This document shows, one piece after another, positions 32,545 through 41,550 of a DNA stretch of 64,000 bases. A program made the position numbers and the translations under genes. This stretch comes from Lactobacillus hominis DSM 23910 = CRBIP 24.179 (lineage in GTDB: Bacteria; Bacillota; Bacilli; Lactobacillales; Lactobacillaceae): contig NZ_CAKE01000035.1 in NCBI RefSeq assembly GCF_000296835.1, positions 1 through 64,000 of the forward strand. Reading direction: 5' to 3'. The notes under the pieces are model-generated. The model had not been told where the DNA came from, ran no database searches, and saw only the letters and a program-made list of their open reading frames with translations. Within the stretch, counting starts at the first letter, position 1, and every line of letters starts with the position of its first letter.

Positions 32545-33142
32545 TTTTTTCAGTTTTGATCTCATCTTCATTTTTATGCTTTTCATGATTTTTATTTTCT
32601 TTAGAAGTCTTATCTTTTTTCTTATTTTTATCTTTATTGTCATCTTTTTTCTTTTTCGGCAACGGCTTTTCAGTCTTAAAAGTTAGCGTACTTTTCCTTT
32701 TATCAGTTTCAGTTAAATGAATTCTGAAATAATCTTCTCCATGACTAAAACTCGCTTTACTAATATTTAAAACTAACGGCATGTGTCCTCCAGAACCAGC
32801 TCCAGATTTTCGCATGCGAATCATATTTTTATAATGCTCTAAATAATAGCTATCGCCATAAACAGGTTCGCCATCTTTTTCACCAGTACGATGTTTTAGC
32901 ATCACCTGTTTTGAAGCTGAATTTTTAAGATCAACTTCAAATGGACCATCATCTTTTAAAAATCGTTCCAATTGCACATATGACATTGCCACATTATTTA
33001 TCGGATCATGGCGCTTATCAGCGCTTTTGACATTACCAAGCAAATTCACCAGTAAGTTGATGCATAAGATAGTGACAAAGACGGCCAATACTGCTTCTGC
33101 AACACTGAAAGCACGAATTTTTTTATTTATAAACTTGATCAT
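32525..33142 (-). CDS. comGF: ComGF-like minor pseudopilin with lysine-rich tail
   Basis: A 205-residue protein of the competence pseudopilus. N-terminal prepilin-like segment INKKIRAFSVAEAVLAVFVT (cleavage likely before Phe), then the ComGF region with YVQLERFLKD and the repeated acidic/basic core. Residues from about 159 to 205 form a low-complexity tail rich in Lys, Asp, Asn and Glu, which is longer than usual. The start overlaps the comGE stop region by 20 bases; comGG overlaps its end. Confidence 0.82.
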   Translation of the reverse strand: MIKFINKKIRAFSVAEAVLAVFVTILCINLLVNLLGNVKSADKRHDPINNVAMSYVQLERFLKDDGPFEVDLKNSASKQVMLKHRTGEKDGEPVYGDSYYLEHYKNMIRMRKSGAGSGGHMPLVLNISKASFSHGEDYFRIHLTETDKRKSTLTFKTEKPLPKKKKDDNKDKNKKKDKTSKENKNHEKHKNEDEIKTEKNEKTKS

Positions 33143-33332
33143 GAATTAAAACTTCGCTTTCTCCAGTTTTGCGCATAATATAATACGCCATTTTTTCGTC
33201 GACTTTCTTTTCCATCTTGCGTTCAACTTCTTTACCCTGTCCAACGGTTAAAGATAACAATGTGATCCCTAAGCAAACGATAAATAGGCCAATCATACTC
33301 TCCCAGAGCAAAAATCCTTTAATCTTTCGCAT
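33123..33332 (-). CDS. comGE: ComGE-like minor pseudopilin
   Basis: A 69-residue prepilin-like protein. The motif KIKGFLLWESMIGLFIV, with Gly before Phe and Glu at +5, is a type IV prepilin site followed by a hydrophobic helix. I start at ATG 33332, with GGAAGG seven bases upstream, rather than the TTG one codon earlier. It overlaps comGD by 14 bases and comGF by 20. Name by operon position. Confidence 0.75.
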   Translation of the reverse strand: MRKIKGFLLWESMIGLFIVCLGITLLSLTVGQGKEVERKMEKKVDEKMAYYIMRKTGESEVLIHDQVYK

Positions 33333-33738
33333 CAATCATCCTTCCCCACATCATTTGCACATTAACTACCTCTTTTTTGTTGTGACAAACAAAAGAGATC
33401 CAAGTTGGTGCAAAGTGTCCCTTATCAGAAACCTTAATCCTATTTCCATTAGGTATTCTGACATCGACATCTTTATCTAAATTAAAAACCTTTCCTTCAT
33501 TTCCATAAGATACTCTAATTTGATGTTCTAATGGACGGTTTTGAATAATGTACGTCCGATTCTTCAAAATTGCATAGCGCGAATAATTTTCAATAATCGA
33601 TTTAACTTGTCGTCGAGTATTGTGGACCTTAATAGCGTTTTGATAATCTTTGAAATTAATAGTTGGTATAGTGAAAATTAAACAGAAAATAAATAAGGTA
33701 ATGCATGTTTCAACTAAAGTGAAAGCCTTACTTTTCAT
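33319..33738 (-). CDS. comGD: ComGD-like minor pseudopilin
   Basis: About 139 residues from ATG 33738: MKSKAFTLVETCITLFIF, a prepilin leader with cleavage before Phe and Glu at +5. A longer start at 33765 lacks a ribosome site. The rest is a globular domain with WISFVCHNKKEVV. It overlaps comGC by 11 bases. Confidence 0.82.
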   Translation of the reverse strand: MKSKAFTLVETCITLFIFCLIFTIPTINFKDYQNAIKVHNTRRQVKSIIENYSRYAILKNRTYIIQNRPLEHQIRVSYGNEGKVFNLDKDVDVRIPNGNRIKVSDKGHFAPTWISFVCHNKKEVVNVQMMWGRMIDAKD

Positions 33739-34051
33739 CTTTCTTAATTTTGGTAACTTGACCATCTACAATTTTATATTCCTTATTTGCTTTTTCTAAT
33801 TGTTGTTTAGAAAGTGAGTCTGATTCTAATTTATCAAATGAAGTAATACTCTTAGGGTCATCTTGCAAATCTACCTGCGTTTGCAAAGTTGTTCTAAAAG
33901 CATCGCTAGTTCTATCGCCGGCCTTATCTTTTTGCTTAGTCAAGTTAGGCAATACTAACAAAATCAAAATTGCAATAATTGCAATTACAATAACCATTTC
34001 CATCAAAGTAAAGCCTTTAGCTTTCTTTTTTAACATATTTAGTTTTTTCAT
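33728..34051 (-). CDS. comGC: Major pseudopilin ComGC
   Basis: Main subunit of the competence pseudopilus used to bring DNA across the wall. It has 107 residues: basic leader MKKLNMLKKKAKG, cleavage site before FTLMEMVIVIAIIAILILLVLP, and a short globular part. AAGGAG precedes the ATG. A prepilin peptidase (ComC/PilD) is required and is not in this window. Confidence 0.93.
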   Translation of the reverse strand: MKKLNMLKKKAKGFTLMEMVIVIAIIAILILLVLPNLTKQKDKAGDRTSDAFRTTLQTQVDLQDDPKSITSFDKLESDSLSKQQLEKANKEYKIVDGQVTKIKKDEK

Positions 34052-34060
34052 TTTTTCTCC

Positions 34061-35062
34061 TTAAATTGTCTGCATCATCGAATACATTGGCATTAAAATC
34101 TTGAGATACATCCCTAAAATACATGCTCCAATAAATAAAAAACAAACAGGTTGGACATTTACAACTAATTTATTCAATTTCAAATTCAGTTCATAATATA
34201 AAGTTTTGCCTAACACTAAACTGCGCTTACCGATTTCTTTTCTATCAGATCCTGTTGTCGTGAGCAGCACTAAGCTATTGGGCAGAAAAATTTCATTGTT
34301 AATCAAGTCATCAATTGACTTACCCTTTTGCAGCTCTTGGCTTATCTTAGTACCTATTACTTCTTGCAGAGAGCCTTCTTCTTGCTTAGATGTTAGTTTA
34401 CACATTTGCTGAAGCGAAAAGCCGTTAGACAGCAAAATAGACACATCATAGACCAACAAATACTGCACATAAAGCAAAATAGTCTGGCCAATAATTGGAT
34501 ACTTGCTTAGTTTGGCAAGCGAATTATAATCTTGCTTTCTTAACAAATAAACAATGCGAATACTATAGAAAACCAAACTAGCAATCACTACAACTAACAA
34601 AGTAAAAACCAAATCACTCGACCAGTCGCTAGCCTGCGTTTCAGTTTTCAAAAAAGTCTGCATCGCGATCAATAAAAAGATCATCATAATAATTAATAAA
34701 ATCGGATAAGCTAATTCTGCTCTTAATTTTTTAAGTTGCTTATTCTTAAGCCTGATTAGTTGCGTAAGCTGCTTTAGACATTCAATTAATCCACCTTGTA
34801 AAAGCGCCATATTAAGCTGCACCGCAATATTTTTAGAAAAACCTAGTTCAAGCAAAATATCACCCAAATTAGCACCATTTTCGATCTTTTTATCTAAGTT
34901 TTGAATGCAATTTTTTCCATCCGACCAAATAACAGGCATCAATTTCAAACTGGTATTTAAAGAAAAACCATTTTTTAGGCACTGATATAAATAATCTAGA
35001 AATATCAGTTGCTGACCAGAATTTAATTTATCCTTGTTGAAATAAGTAGAAATCAGTTTCAC
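34061..35062 (-). CDS. comGB: Competence pseudopilus membrane platform protein ComGB
   Basis: A 333-residue PilC/GspF-family protein with three or more membrane helices (near 110-130, 150-170 and 305-330 residues). Two similar cytoplasmic helical domains surround them. It is the inner-membrane platform for pilus assembly. The start is GTG at 35062 with AGGAGG nine bases upstream, inside the end of comGA (35-base overlap). Confidence 0.93.
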   Translation of the reverse strand: MKLISTYFNKDKLNSGQQLIFLDYLYQCLKNGFSLNTSLKLMPVIWSDGKNCIQNLDKKIENGANLGDILLELGFSKNIAVQLNMALLQGGLIECLKQLTQLIRLKNKQLKKLRAELAYPILLIIMMIFLLIAMQTFLKTETQASDWSSDLVFTLLVVVIASLVFYSIRIVYLLRKQDYNSLAKLSKYPIIGQTILLYVQYLLVYDVSILLSNGFSLQQMCKLTSKQEEGSLQEVIGTKISQELQKGKSIDDLINNEIFLPNSLVLLTTTGSDRKEIGKRSLVLGKTLYYELNLKLNKLVVNVQPVCFLFIGACILGMYLKILMPMYSMMQTI

Positions 35063-36008
35063 TAATCTTGTCCTCCTTTCTTAAAGATTGAAGACTATCT
35101 TGCCAATCAACAAAATCTGCGCGTTCATCTTGATTTAGAGCCTGGGTTAATTTGCTTCCATAAGCTAAATCAAATAAGCAGGCTGGAGCTTGTAATTTTT
35201 GGTTAAAAATTAGTCTCTGATATGACACGGCAGTCAAACTATTGGCTAATTCACTTTTATTAATTCCTAAACCTTGCAGACGGCTTATTGTTTGAAGAGA
35301 ACTCTTAGCATGAACTGTAGCCAGCACTAAGTGCCCACTCAAAGCAGCATTAACTGCAACTTTAGCTGTTTCGGGATCGCGAATTTCTCCAATAATCAAA
35401 ATATCTGGACGATTTCTCAGTGCGGCTTTCATAAGATCCAAATACTTAATACCAGCAACTGCATTAATCTGGGTTTGCAAAAATCTTGGTTCATAAATTT
35501 CTACTGGGTCTTCAATTGTCATTACGACCTTATTTACCCCTACTTGACGTGCTAATTCATACATCGTTGAAGTCTTACCAGAACCAGTAGGACCACTAGT
35601 GATGATTAGTCCGCGTAAGTAACACAGATTTTTAAGTTGCTCAAATTGTGAAGAATAAAAATAGTTGTTTTCCTTATTCTCATAAATAATTCGCATAACA
35701 AGCGCTTCACGATTTAAAAAATCTCCAGTAGTTGAAAATCTTAAAAAGACCTGCGACTTTTGCGCCATCTGATCTACAGATCCCACCTGCGGTCTGCGAT
35801 GTTCGGCAATATCCATCTGTCCAATATACTTAAAATATGAAATTAATTCTTGCGCCTTTTGGTTTTCAATTTCTTGCCACTCAATTAAACCTTTTTGCGT
35901 TCGCAAATTGATCTGATATTTATCTGCCCTAGGAAAAATAAAAATATCGCTGGCCCAATTGCTTATTGCATAATCAATAACATTTTTAGCTAAAGTTTTA
36001 ATTTCCAT
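35028..36008 (-). CDS. comGA: Competence pilus assembly ATPase ComGA
   Basis: A 326-residue secretion-type ATPase (GspE/PilB family). Walker A GPTGSGKT at about 139-146, Asp box MTIEDPVEI, Walker B ILIIGEIRDPETA and the His box with VLATVHAKSS are all intact. It powers pseudopilus assembly. First gene of the comG operon; upstream 118 bases hold the yebC terminator and a possible promoter I cannot assign to a competence sigma factor. Confidence 0.95.
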   Translation of the reverse strand: MEIKTLAKNVIDYAISNWASDIFIFPRADKYQINLRTQKGLIEWQEIENQKAQELISYFKYIGQMDIAEHRRPQVGSVDQMAQKSQVFLRFSTTGDFLNREALVMRIIYENKENNYFYSSQFEQLKNLCYLRGLIITSGPTGSGKTSTMYELARQVGVNKVVMTIEDPVEIYEPRFLQTQINAVAGIKYLDLMKAALRNRPDILIIGEIRDPETAKVAVNAALSGHLVLATVHAKSSLQTISRLQGLGINKSELANSLTAVSYQRLIFNQKLQAPACLFDLAYGSKLTQALNQDERADFVDWQDSLQSLRKEDKISETDFYLFQQG

Positions 36009-36075
36009 ATAAACTCCTTAAAAATAGTCTTCAATATTAATTACACGAAAACAGCAAAAATATATTTTTTATTTC

Positions 36076-36114
36076 AAAAAAAATAATCCTTAGGAACATG
36101 TCCTAAGGATTATC
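36076..36114 (-). terminator. Terminator of yebC
   Basis: Minus strand: TAATCCTTAGGA pairs with TCCTAAGGATTA around CATGT, followed by TTTTTTTT. Confidence 0.9.
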
Positions 36115-36126
36115 TAAGATTTATGA

Positions 36127-36858
36127 TTATTCGTCGTCATCAGCAGCTGCAGTGTAAACATTTGAAACATCGTCATTGTCTTCAAGAGCATCAATTAAAT
36201 GTTCAAATTGTTCTTTCTTATCAGCAGGAACTGGAGTTGTGTTTTGAGGAATCATAGTTAATTCAGCATCAGCAATCTTGTAGCCAGCCTTTTCCAATGC
36301 ATCGCGTACTGCGGTGAATTGTTTAGGATCAGTATAAATTTCAAATGCTTCATCGCTAGTTTCCAAATCATCGCCGCCAGCATCCATTACATCAAGTAAA
36401 ACTTGATCTTCGTCAGCATCGGTAGTTGAACGGTCAATTGCAATGTAGCCACGCCGGTCAAACATGTAAGCAACAGAGCCTGTTGCTCCTAGTGAACCGC
36501 CATTACGAGTGAATGCTACACGAACATCTGAAGCAGTACGGTTTTTGTTATCAGTCAAAGCTTCAACTAAAACTGCAACACCACCTGGTGCGTAGCCTTC
36601 ATAAGTAATTTCATCGTAATGTTCTTCTGAGTTACCTTCAGCTTTTTTAATAGCACGTTCAATGTTAGTCTTTGGCATGTTAGCTGCGCGTGCTTTATCC
36701 ATAACTAAACGTAAGCTTGGATTCCCTGAAGGGTCAGGACCACCACTCTTTGCAGCCATATATATTTCACGAGATAACTTTTGGAATACTTTACCTCTTT
36801 TAGCGTCTTGTGCATTCTTGCGGCCTTGAATATTGTGCCATTTTGAATGTCCTGACAT
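36127..36858 (-). CDS. YebC/PmpR-family protein (TACO1 type)
   Basis: A 243-residue protein that begins [19 protein letters not shown], the family's invariant N terminus, and includes [16 protein letters not shown] and [18 protein letters not shown]. Members were named transcription regulators, but recent work on this family points to a role in translation of difficult sequences; both are family knowledge. Single gene with own terminator. Confidence 0.95.
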   Translation of the reverse strand: MSGHSKWHNIQGRKNAQDAKRGKVFQKLSREIYMAAKSGGPDPSGNPSLRLVMDKARAANMPKTNIERAIKKAEGNSEEHYDEITYEGYAPGGVAVLVEALTDNKNRTASDVRVAFTRNGGSLGATGSVAYMFDRRGYIAIDRSTTDADEDQVLLDVMDAGGDDLETSDEAFEIYTDPKQFTAVRDALEKAGYKIADAELTMIPQNTTPVPADKKEQFEHLIDALEDNDDVSNVYTAAADDDE

Positions 36859-36937
36859 AAGAATCCTTCTTTCTTTTTTCTAATATAGTTAACCTTGTCA
36901 ATAATACCGCAGTCAAGGTTTAAATTCAATGGATTTT

Positions 36938-38047
36938 CTAGCGGATAACGACAGCTTTCTTATCACGATAGTTATAAATTCTCATAAATTTATTCATATC
37001 TACCCAAAATACCTTACCTGATTCATTAGCATAACGATAAGGATCAGCAATTAAAAATGCGCCTGGGCGATAGCCAACAATCGTTGAAACGTGATATGAA
37101 CTAGAATCTTGCATGTGCAAATTGCATGCGACAATTATTGGATTGCCAGCCTTAATTTCATTAATTAATGCTTGCTCAGAAGCTCCAGAAATATTAAAAG
37201 CATTAGCACCTAATGATCTTGCATAGGCGGCTAACGGTTCAGGATAAATCGTAATAAACTTGCCACCAGCAAATTTATATGGGTCACCATTAAATCCTTT
37301 ATCTGGAGTTGAAGCCCGCGGCATTTTATCAATTACATCTTTAACTGATAAATTGTTACCGATTCCTTTAACAGACATCGCAATCTTTAAACTAGCTGCT
37401 TCACAAGCACTAGGTGCAAAAGTTGGCGTTAATTGGCTGTAATAAGTATATGGCAAAATATATTCTTGATTTTCAGTAATATATTGACCATCTACCCATT
37501 GATTGCCACCCAAGTTATACCAAGTCTTATTATCACCAGTGGCGATCTTAAAATAATGCCAATTCGTGTTATTAGCCAAATATTTGCCGGTTATTTTACG
37601 TGAATTATCATAGTTATTCCAGACAGCTACTCCGCCACCACCAGAATAGGTAATATGCGCAGTTCCTTTAGTCTCTTTTACTTGGTATTGGGAATTATCA
37701 CTAGCTGGCGCATTATTTGCTTGCGAATTAGTCGAAACATATTGACCATCTATCCACTGCTGGCCACCAAGGTTATACCACTTTCTTTGATTGTCTAAGG
37801 TAGCGACCTTGAAAGATTTCCAATTAGTATTATTAGCTAAATATTTACCAGTTACATGCTGAGGAGCTTGATAATTATTCCATACGGCTACCCCGCCACC
37901 ACCAGAATAATTAATTTTTACAGTTTGCTTTTGATCAGTTACTGTTGCTGCGTAAACAGTACGATTGTTTTTCAAAGAAAAATTTGTCAAAACAAGTCCA
38001 CTTAATAAAAGAGCACTTGAAAACGTTAGTCTCGTTTTAAAATTCAT
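36938..38047 (-). CDS. Secreted C39-like cysteine peptidase with two tandem surface repeats
   Basis: A 369-residue exported protein. Signal peptide about 1-34 (SSALLLSGLVLTNF, ending VYAA). Two near-identical repeats at about 41-104 and 129-190 share INYSGGGGVAVWNNY, ITGKYLANNTNW, WYNLGG and WIDGQY. A Ser/Asn/Ala linker joins them. The C39-like domain (about 196-369) has Cys215 in SACEAA, His319 in YHVSTIVGY and Asp335 in IADPY, the likely catalytic set. The repeats are probably wall-binding, which is inference. Substrate unknown. Monocistronic. Confidence 0.85.
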   Translation of the reverse strand: MNFKTRLTFSSALLLSGLVLTNFSLKNNRTVYAATVTDQKQTVKINYSGGGGVAVWNNYQAPQHVTGKYLANNTNWKSFKVATLDNQRKWYNLGGQQWIDGQYVSTNSQANNAPASDNSQYQVKETKGTAHITYSGGGGVAVWNNYDNSRKITGKYLANNTNWHYFKIATGDNKTWYNLGGNQWVDGQYITENQEYILPYTYYSQLTPTFAPSACEAASLKIAMSVKGIGNNLSVKDVIDKMPRASTPDKGFNGDPYKFAGGKFITIYPEPLAAYARSLGANAFNISGASEQALINEIKAGNPIIVACNLHMQDSSSYHVSTIVGYRPGAFLIADPYRYANESGKVFWVDMNKFMRIYNYRDKKAVVIR

Positions 38048-38106
38048 TATCTTTTAGCCTCCAAAAAACTATTTTAAAATATTTTTTAAGTACTGAAAAG
38101 ACCTAT

Positions 38107-38625
38107 TTAGCTTTGCTTCGTCCTTTTAACGGCATAGATTATTAACTGAATAATCACTACTAATAAAATTCCAACTAATGCTCCACTAGCATCTAACATC
38201 ACGTCATGCACGCTTGGGGTACGATCGCCAGTCAAATATTGGTGGTACTCGTCTAAAGCAGCTAATCCCACAATCATTAACCAACTATTAATTGGACTAA
38301 CTATTTTCAAGCGATAAACGGGTTTTGAAGCTAAATACAAAGTAACGCCAAGTAAAAAATACGTTGCAAAATGAGCAAATTTTCTAATTACAAATTCTGT
38401 AAAGGCAGCGCTACCGTTAAGACTAGCACTGTGCATTTTTCCGCCATAATTAATCTGCAATCCAGAAAGATAATGCTCTAAAAAAGCAAAATGCCGATTC
38501 AAAAATCCTGGTTGAATTTTTTGCTCATGATAAGTCATCGAACTAGAAATAAATAGCCCAACTAAAATAATAATGGCGGCGATGATCCAAAATAATTCCC
38601 ATTTTGATAATTTATAATTTTTCAT
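38107..38625 (-). CDS. VanZ-like membrane protein
   Basis: A 172-residue protein with four hydrophobic helices. The VanZ core is seen in FVIRKFAHFATYFLLGVTLY and ALDEYHQYLTGDRTPSVHDVMLDASGALVG (cited motifs HFATYFLLG, DEYHQ, DVMLDASG). This one is closer to the classical VanZ type than the gene at 18.7 kb. I start at ATG 38625, with AAGGAAAG upstream; the frame is open nine codons further. Divergent from the DUF4097 gene. Role unknown. Confidence 0.88.
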   Translation of the reverse strand: MKNYKLSKWELFWIIAAIIILVGLFISSSMTYHEQKIQPGFLNRHFAFLEHYLSGLQINYGGKMHSASLNGSAAFTEFVIRKFAHFATYFLLGVTLYLASKPVYRLKIVSPINSWLMIVGLAALDEYHQYLTGDRTPSVHDVMLDASGALVGILLVVIIQLIIYAVKRTKQS

Positions 38626-38693
38626 ACTTTCCTTACCTATATTCCAAAACATTTTTGTTTTATACTACAATTAATAATTATAAGGAGCAAACT

Positions 38694-39932
38694 ATGTTTG
38701 AAGACAAAATTAAAAAACTTTTAACTAAAATTCCCCATTCTCCGGAAACTCCAAATTTAACAAACAAATTTTTAGAACGTGTAGATGAGCAGATTCAATT
38801 TGATATTAGCCAAGGAATCAATGCCGAAACTGCACAAAATAATATTTCTATTCTACTCAAAGAACTAGAAAATTTAATCAATCAAGCAGCCGATAGTCAA
38901 AATTCTGCGGTCATGCTCAAACAACTCGAAAAGAGCATTATTCAAATTTTAGAATTAAAATCAGTTAATGAATTTACGGTTAACTTAGCCAATATCACAG
39001 AGCTGCACTTTAATTACCGAATCGGAGACTTAATTATTTTACCGACAAAAGGCGATCAATTAATTGTTAAAGACCTCATGTCACGCGATATTCCTAAGCT
39101 TTATTCAACAATCGAAAAAGTTGGTAATGTGGTCAAAATTACCCAGGGACCACGTAAATTAGTTGGTCTTTTTAAAAATAAAATTTTATTGTTTGTTCCA
39201 GACAATTATGCCAGCTTTTTAACTGTCCGCAGCCAGTCAGGAAAAGTCACTTTAATCGGCTTAAGCTCACACTGCATGCTAGATTTGACTAATATTTCTG
39301 GACGAGTTTTGTTAAGTAATTTAAAAGTCAAACGATTCCAAGCAGATTTGAAATCTAGTAACTTGTTAATGACTAACTGTTTTAGTCAAAATTGGCACAT
39401 CAACAGCCAGTCAGGAAAAATTAAAGCCGAAGCAATTAATTGCTCGAATACCGAACAAGCAATGCTTATTACCACAAGTAGCGGCAGTATCGATTTAACT
39501 AACATCACTGGTCAAGCCATTCAAATCAATAATAAAAGCGGAAATTTGCATCTTGATCAAATTAATTCGAATACAGAAATTACTACTAACAGTGGAAATA
39601 TTAAATTTGCAAATATCATTAAAAAAACTGATATTGTGACGCATTCTGGTAACTGCAAATTAAGCCTAAATTCTAAATTTCAAGACACTATCAACGTTAA
39701 AAACATTAGCGGAAATATCCATTTAAAACTTGCATCAGAATCATTTCCGATGCGCTTCAACGCAGAAACAAATCTAGGTCGTATCAACTTACCGATGGAT
39801 ACAATTATCTATGCTAGCGACAATTTTAACATCATGAAGGGCTATTTAAACCAAGAAGATGCACCAGCATTAGCTGTTTTAAAAAGCGATGTCGGACATA
39901 TTGATGTGACTACCCTTATAACAAAAAAATGA
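38694..39932 (+). CDS. DUF4097-family beta-strand repeat protein
   Basis: A 412-residue cytoplasmic-looking protein without signal peptide or membrane helix. Residues 1-100 are helical (an oligomerising region, ANNxS-type repeats of coiled coil). From about 130 it turns into short beta-strand repeats with SGKVTLIGLS, SGRVLLSNL, SGKIKAEAINC, SGSIDLTNITG, SGNLHLDQI and SGNIKFANI, the typical Ser-Gly turns of DUF4097. Function is unknown. AAGGAG precedes the ATG; I reject an in-frame start 30 codons earlier for lack of a ribosome site. Confidence 0.82.
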   Translation: MFEDKIKKLLTKIPHSPETPNLTNKFLERVDEQIQFDISQGINAETAQNNISILLKELENLINQAADSQNSAVMLKQLEKSIIQILELKSVNEFTVNLANITELHFNYRIGDLIILPTKGDQLIVKDLMSRDIPKLYSTIEKVGNVVKITQGPRKLVGLFKNKILLFVPDNYASFLTVRSQSGKVTLIGLSSHCMLDLTNISGRVLLSNLKVKRFQADLKSSNLLMTNCFSQNWHINSQSGKIKAEAINCSNTEQAMLITTSSGSIDLTNITGQAIQINNKSGNLHLDQINSNTEITTNSGNIKFANIIKKTDIVTHSGNCKLSLNSKFQDTINVKNISGNIHLKLASESFPMRFNAETNLGRINLPMDTIIYASDNFNIMKGYLNQEDAPALAVLKSDVGHIDVTTLITKK

Positions 39933-39959
39933 GTTTAGCAGAACTAAACTCATTTTTAT
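39923..39959. terminator. Bidirectional terminator between DUF4097 and fluC genes
   Basis: AAAAAATGAGTTTA pairs with TAAACTCATTTTT around a seven-base loop. It contains the TGA stop of the DUF4097 gene. Confidence 0.85.
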
Positions 39960-39964
39960 ATGCA

Positions 39965-40318
39965 CTATTTTCCTAAAAAATAACCTGCAAAAACTAAAAT
40001 CAATCCACCCGCATAAGACAAGATCAAATAAAGTAAAAACCGTCTTATCTTTTTATCTTTTAATTGGCCAATTAATTCTGTATTTAAAGTTGAAAATGTT
40101 GTATAGCCACCCAAAATTCCAGTTCCTAAAAACGCATAGATGACTGGTGAAACTTGTTTAGCAAACAAAAACCCTAAGATAAATGCTCCAGAAAGATTAA
40201 TTAATAAAGTAGCAAATGGGAACACATGCGAAAAATGCTTTTTGCCAAAATTTGTAATTGCATAACGACTAATGGCACCTAAACTAGCACCTAGCCCAAT
40301 ATATAACGCTGTTATCAT
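39965..40318 (-). CDS. Fluoride channel subunit FluC/CrcB (second of pair)
   Basis: A 117-residue membrane protein with four helices. Family motifs LGASLGAISRYAI, the polar-track Asn in LINLSGAFILGF, and GILGGYTTFSTLNTE. It exports fluoride as a dimer. The ATG directly abuts the stop of the other crcB copy at 40319, so they are translated together, and the pair probably forms a heterodimer (inference from family knowledge). Confidence 0.92.
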   Translation of the reverse strand: MITALYIGLGASLGAISRYAITNFGKKHFSHVFPFATLLINLSGAFILGFLFAKQVSPVIYAFLGTGILGGYTTFSTLNTELIGQLKDKKIRRFLLYLILSYAGGLILVFAGYFLGK

Positions 40319-40708
40319 TTATGCTTTTTCACCTAATTTCTTGCCTAATCTGTCGCCAAGTATCATCCCTAAGAACGCAAACAATAATCCAACTATTAAC
40401 GATCCAAAAAAATACAATAAACTAACTTTGACTTGACCGTTTTCAATCTGCTTTAAAGTCTCAAGTTGAAAAGTTGAAAATGTCGTAAAGGCTCCGACAA
40501 ATCCGGTAGATAGTCCTGTCGCCAGCCAATCGCGCCCTTCTCGATAATTAATAAAAAAGTAAGTTAAAAACGCTAATAAAAAGCAGCCCACAACATTTAC
40601 CAGCATCGTGCCTTTAAAAGCCCACAAACTATTGAGCCACGCACGTAAAATTCCTCCAAAAAAGGCAAAAAATGCCACACTTAGATAGTTTTCCCACTTT
40701 TTAGACAT
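40319..40708 (-). CDS. Fluoride channel subunit FluC/CrcB (first of pair)
   Basis: A 129-residue four-helix membrane protein. Motifs FGGILRAWLN, VNVVGCFLLAF and TGFVGAFTTFSTFQLE match the family. Compared with its neighbour it has Val-Asn-Val-Val in place of Ile-Asn-Leu-Ser in the polar track. The ATG abuts the stop of the HAD phosphatase upstream. No fluoride riboswitch is visible in the short leader of this operon. Confidence 0.92.
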   Translation of the reverse strand: MSKKWENYLSVAFFAFFGGILRAWLNSLWAFKGTMLVNVVGCFLLAFLTYFFINYREGRDWLATGLSTGFVGAFTTFSTFQLETLKQIENGQVKVSLLYFFGSLIVGLLFAFLGMILGDRLGKKLGEKA

Positions 40709-41518
40709 TTAAAATACCAGCTCTCCTAAAGCATATGCAATTCCATCTTCATCATTAGTTTTTGTAACGAAATCAGCTTTTTGTTTAATTTCATCAATTG
40801 CATTACCCATTGCCACTTTATGAAATCCCGACTCATTAAACATCGAAAGATCATTTCTTTGATCGCCAAAAATCATAATTTGTTCTGAGGCAATTCCTAA
40901 AGTTTGGCCTAATTCCTTAAGAGCATTTCCTTTAGAAGCTGTCAAACTATTGATTTCAACTAAAGTCGGATCAGAAGTAGAAACATTATATTTTTCAAAA
41001 AGTTCTTGTGGCAACTGCTTCAAAAATTCCACTATTCTATCTGGTGAACCACTAAACATTCCTTTAGTAAAAGCAATGTTTTGATCAATTTTTTCAAAAT
41101 TAGTTACTTCAATTGGCATTCTAGTAAGCCAACTTTCGCGTGACATGAAATAATTCAAGAAATGTTCGCTAGTCACAAAACGATCTTCTAATTCAAAATG
41201 AAATTGCATATCATATTTTTGACCAAGATCATAAAAATATTTTAAATCAGTATAATTAAGCAACTCCTTGACAAGGACCTTACCACTCAAATTAAAAACA
41301 AGCGCACCATTAAAAGTAACAGCATATTGATTTTTATCTGCTAAATTTAATTCTTCTAAATATTCTTTGACCCCTGGAAATGGACGACCCGAACAAGGTA
41401 CAACTTTAATTCCCATAGCTGCAGCTTTTTGCAAAGCTTCTTTAGTTAGCGTAGTAATTTTTTGCTCAGAATTTAATAAGGTTCCGTCTAAATCAACAGC
41501 AATTAATTTTATCAACAT
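40709..41518 (-). CDS. Cof-type HAD-IIB phosphatase
   Basis: A 269-residue hydrolase of the haloacid dehalogenase superfamily. Motif I DLDGTLLNS at about 9, motif II SGRPFPGV, motif III around TASKGNALKEL and motif IV FGDQRNDLSMF. It probably dephosphorylates a sugar phosphate or similar metabolite. First gene of a three-gene operon with the two fluoride channels, joined by adjacent stop and start codons, an unusual pairing. Confidence 0.92.
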   Translation of the reverse strand: MLIKLIAVDLDGTLLNSEQKITTLTKEALQKAAAMGIKVVPCSGRPFPGVKEYLEELNLADKNQYAVTFNGALVFNLSGKVLVKELLNYTDLKYFYDLGQKYDMQFHFELEDRFVTSEHFLNYFMSRESWLTRMPIEVTNFEKIDQNIAFTKGMFSGSPDRIVEFLKQLPQELFEKYNVSTSDPTLVEINSLTASKGNALKELGQTLGIASEQIMIFGDQRNDLSMFNESGFHKVAMGNAIDEIKQKADFVTKTNDEDGIAYALGELVF

Positions 41519-41550
41519 ATGATCCCCCTTTATATCTATTTTTAATTATA

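Noticed and set aside
32486-32686. Plus-strand hydrophobic frame (Phe/Ile/Leu-rich) near 32.5 kb
   Set aside because: It is the complement of the lysine-rich tail of ComGF, so the T-rich strand automatically reads as Phe and Ile.
36009-36075. Competence sigma-factor promoter before comGA
   Set aside because: A TTTTCGTGTAATTAATA stretch is suggestive, but I could not match it with confidence to a known ComX or SigH consensus, so I do not list it.
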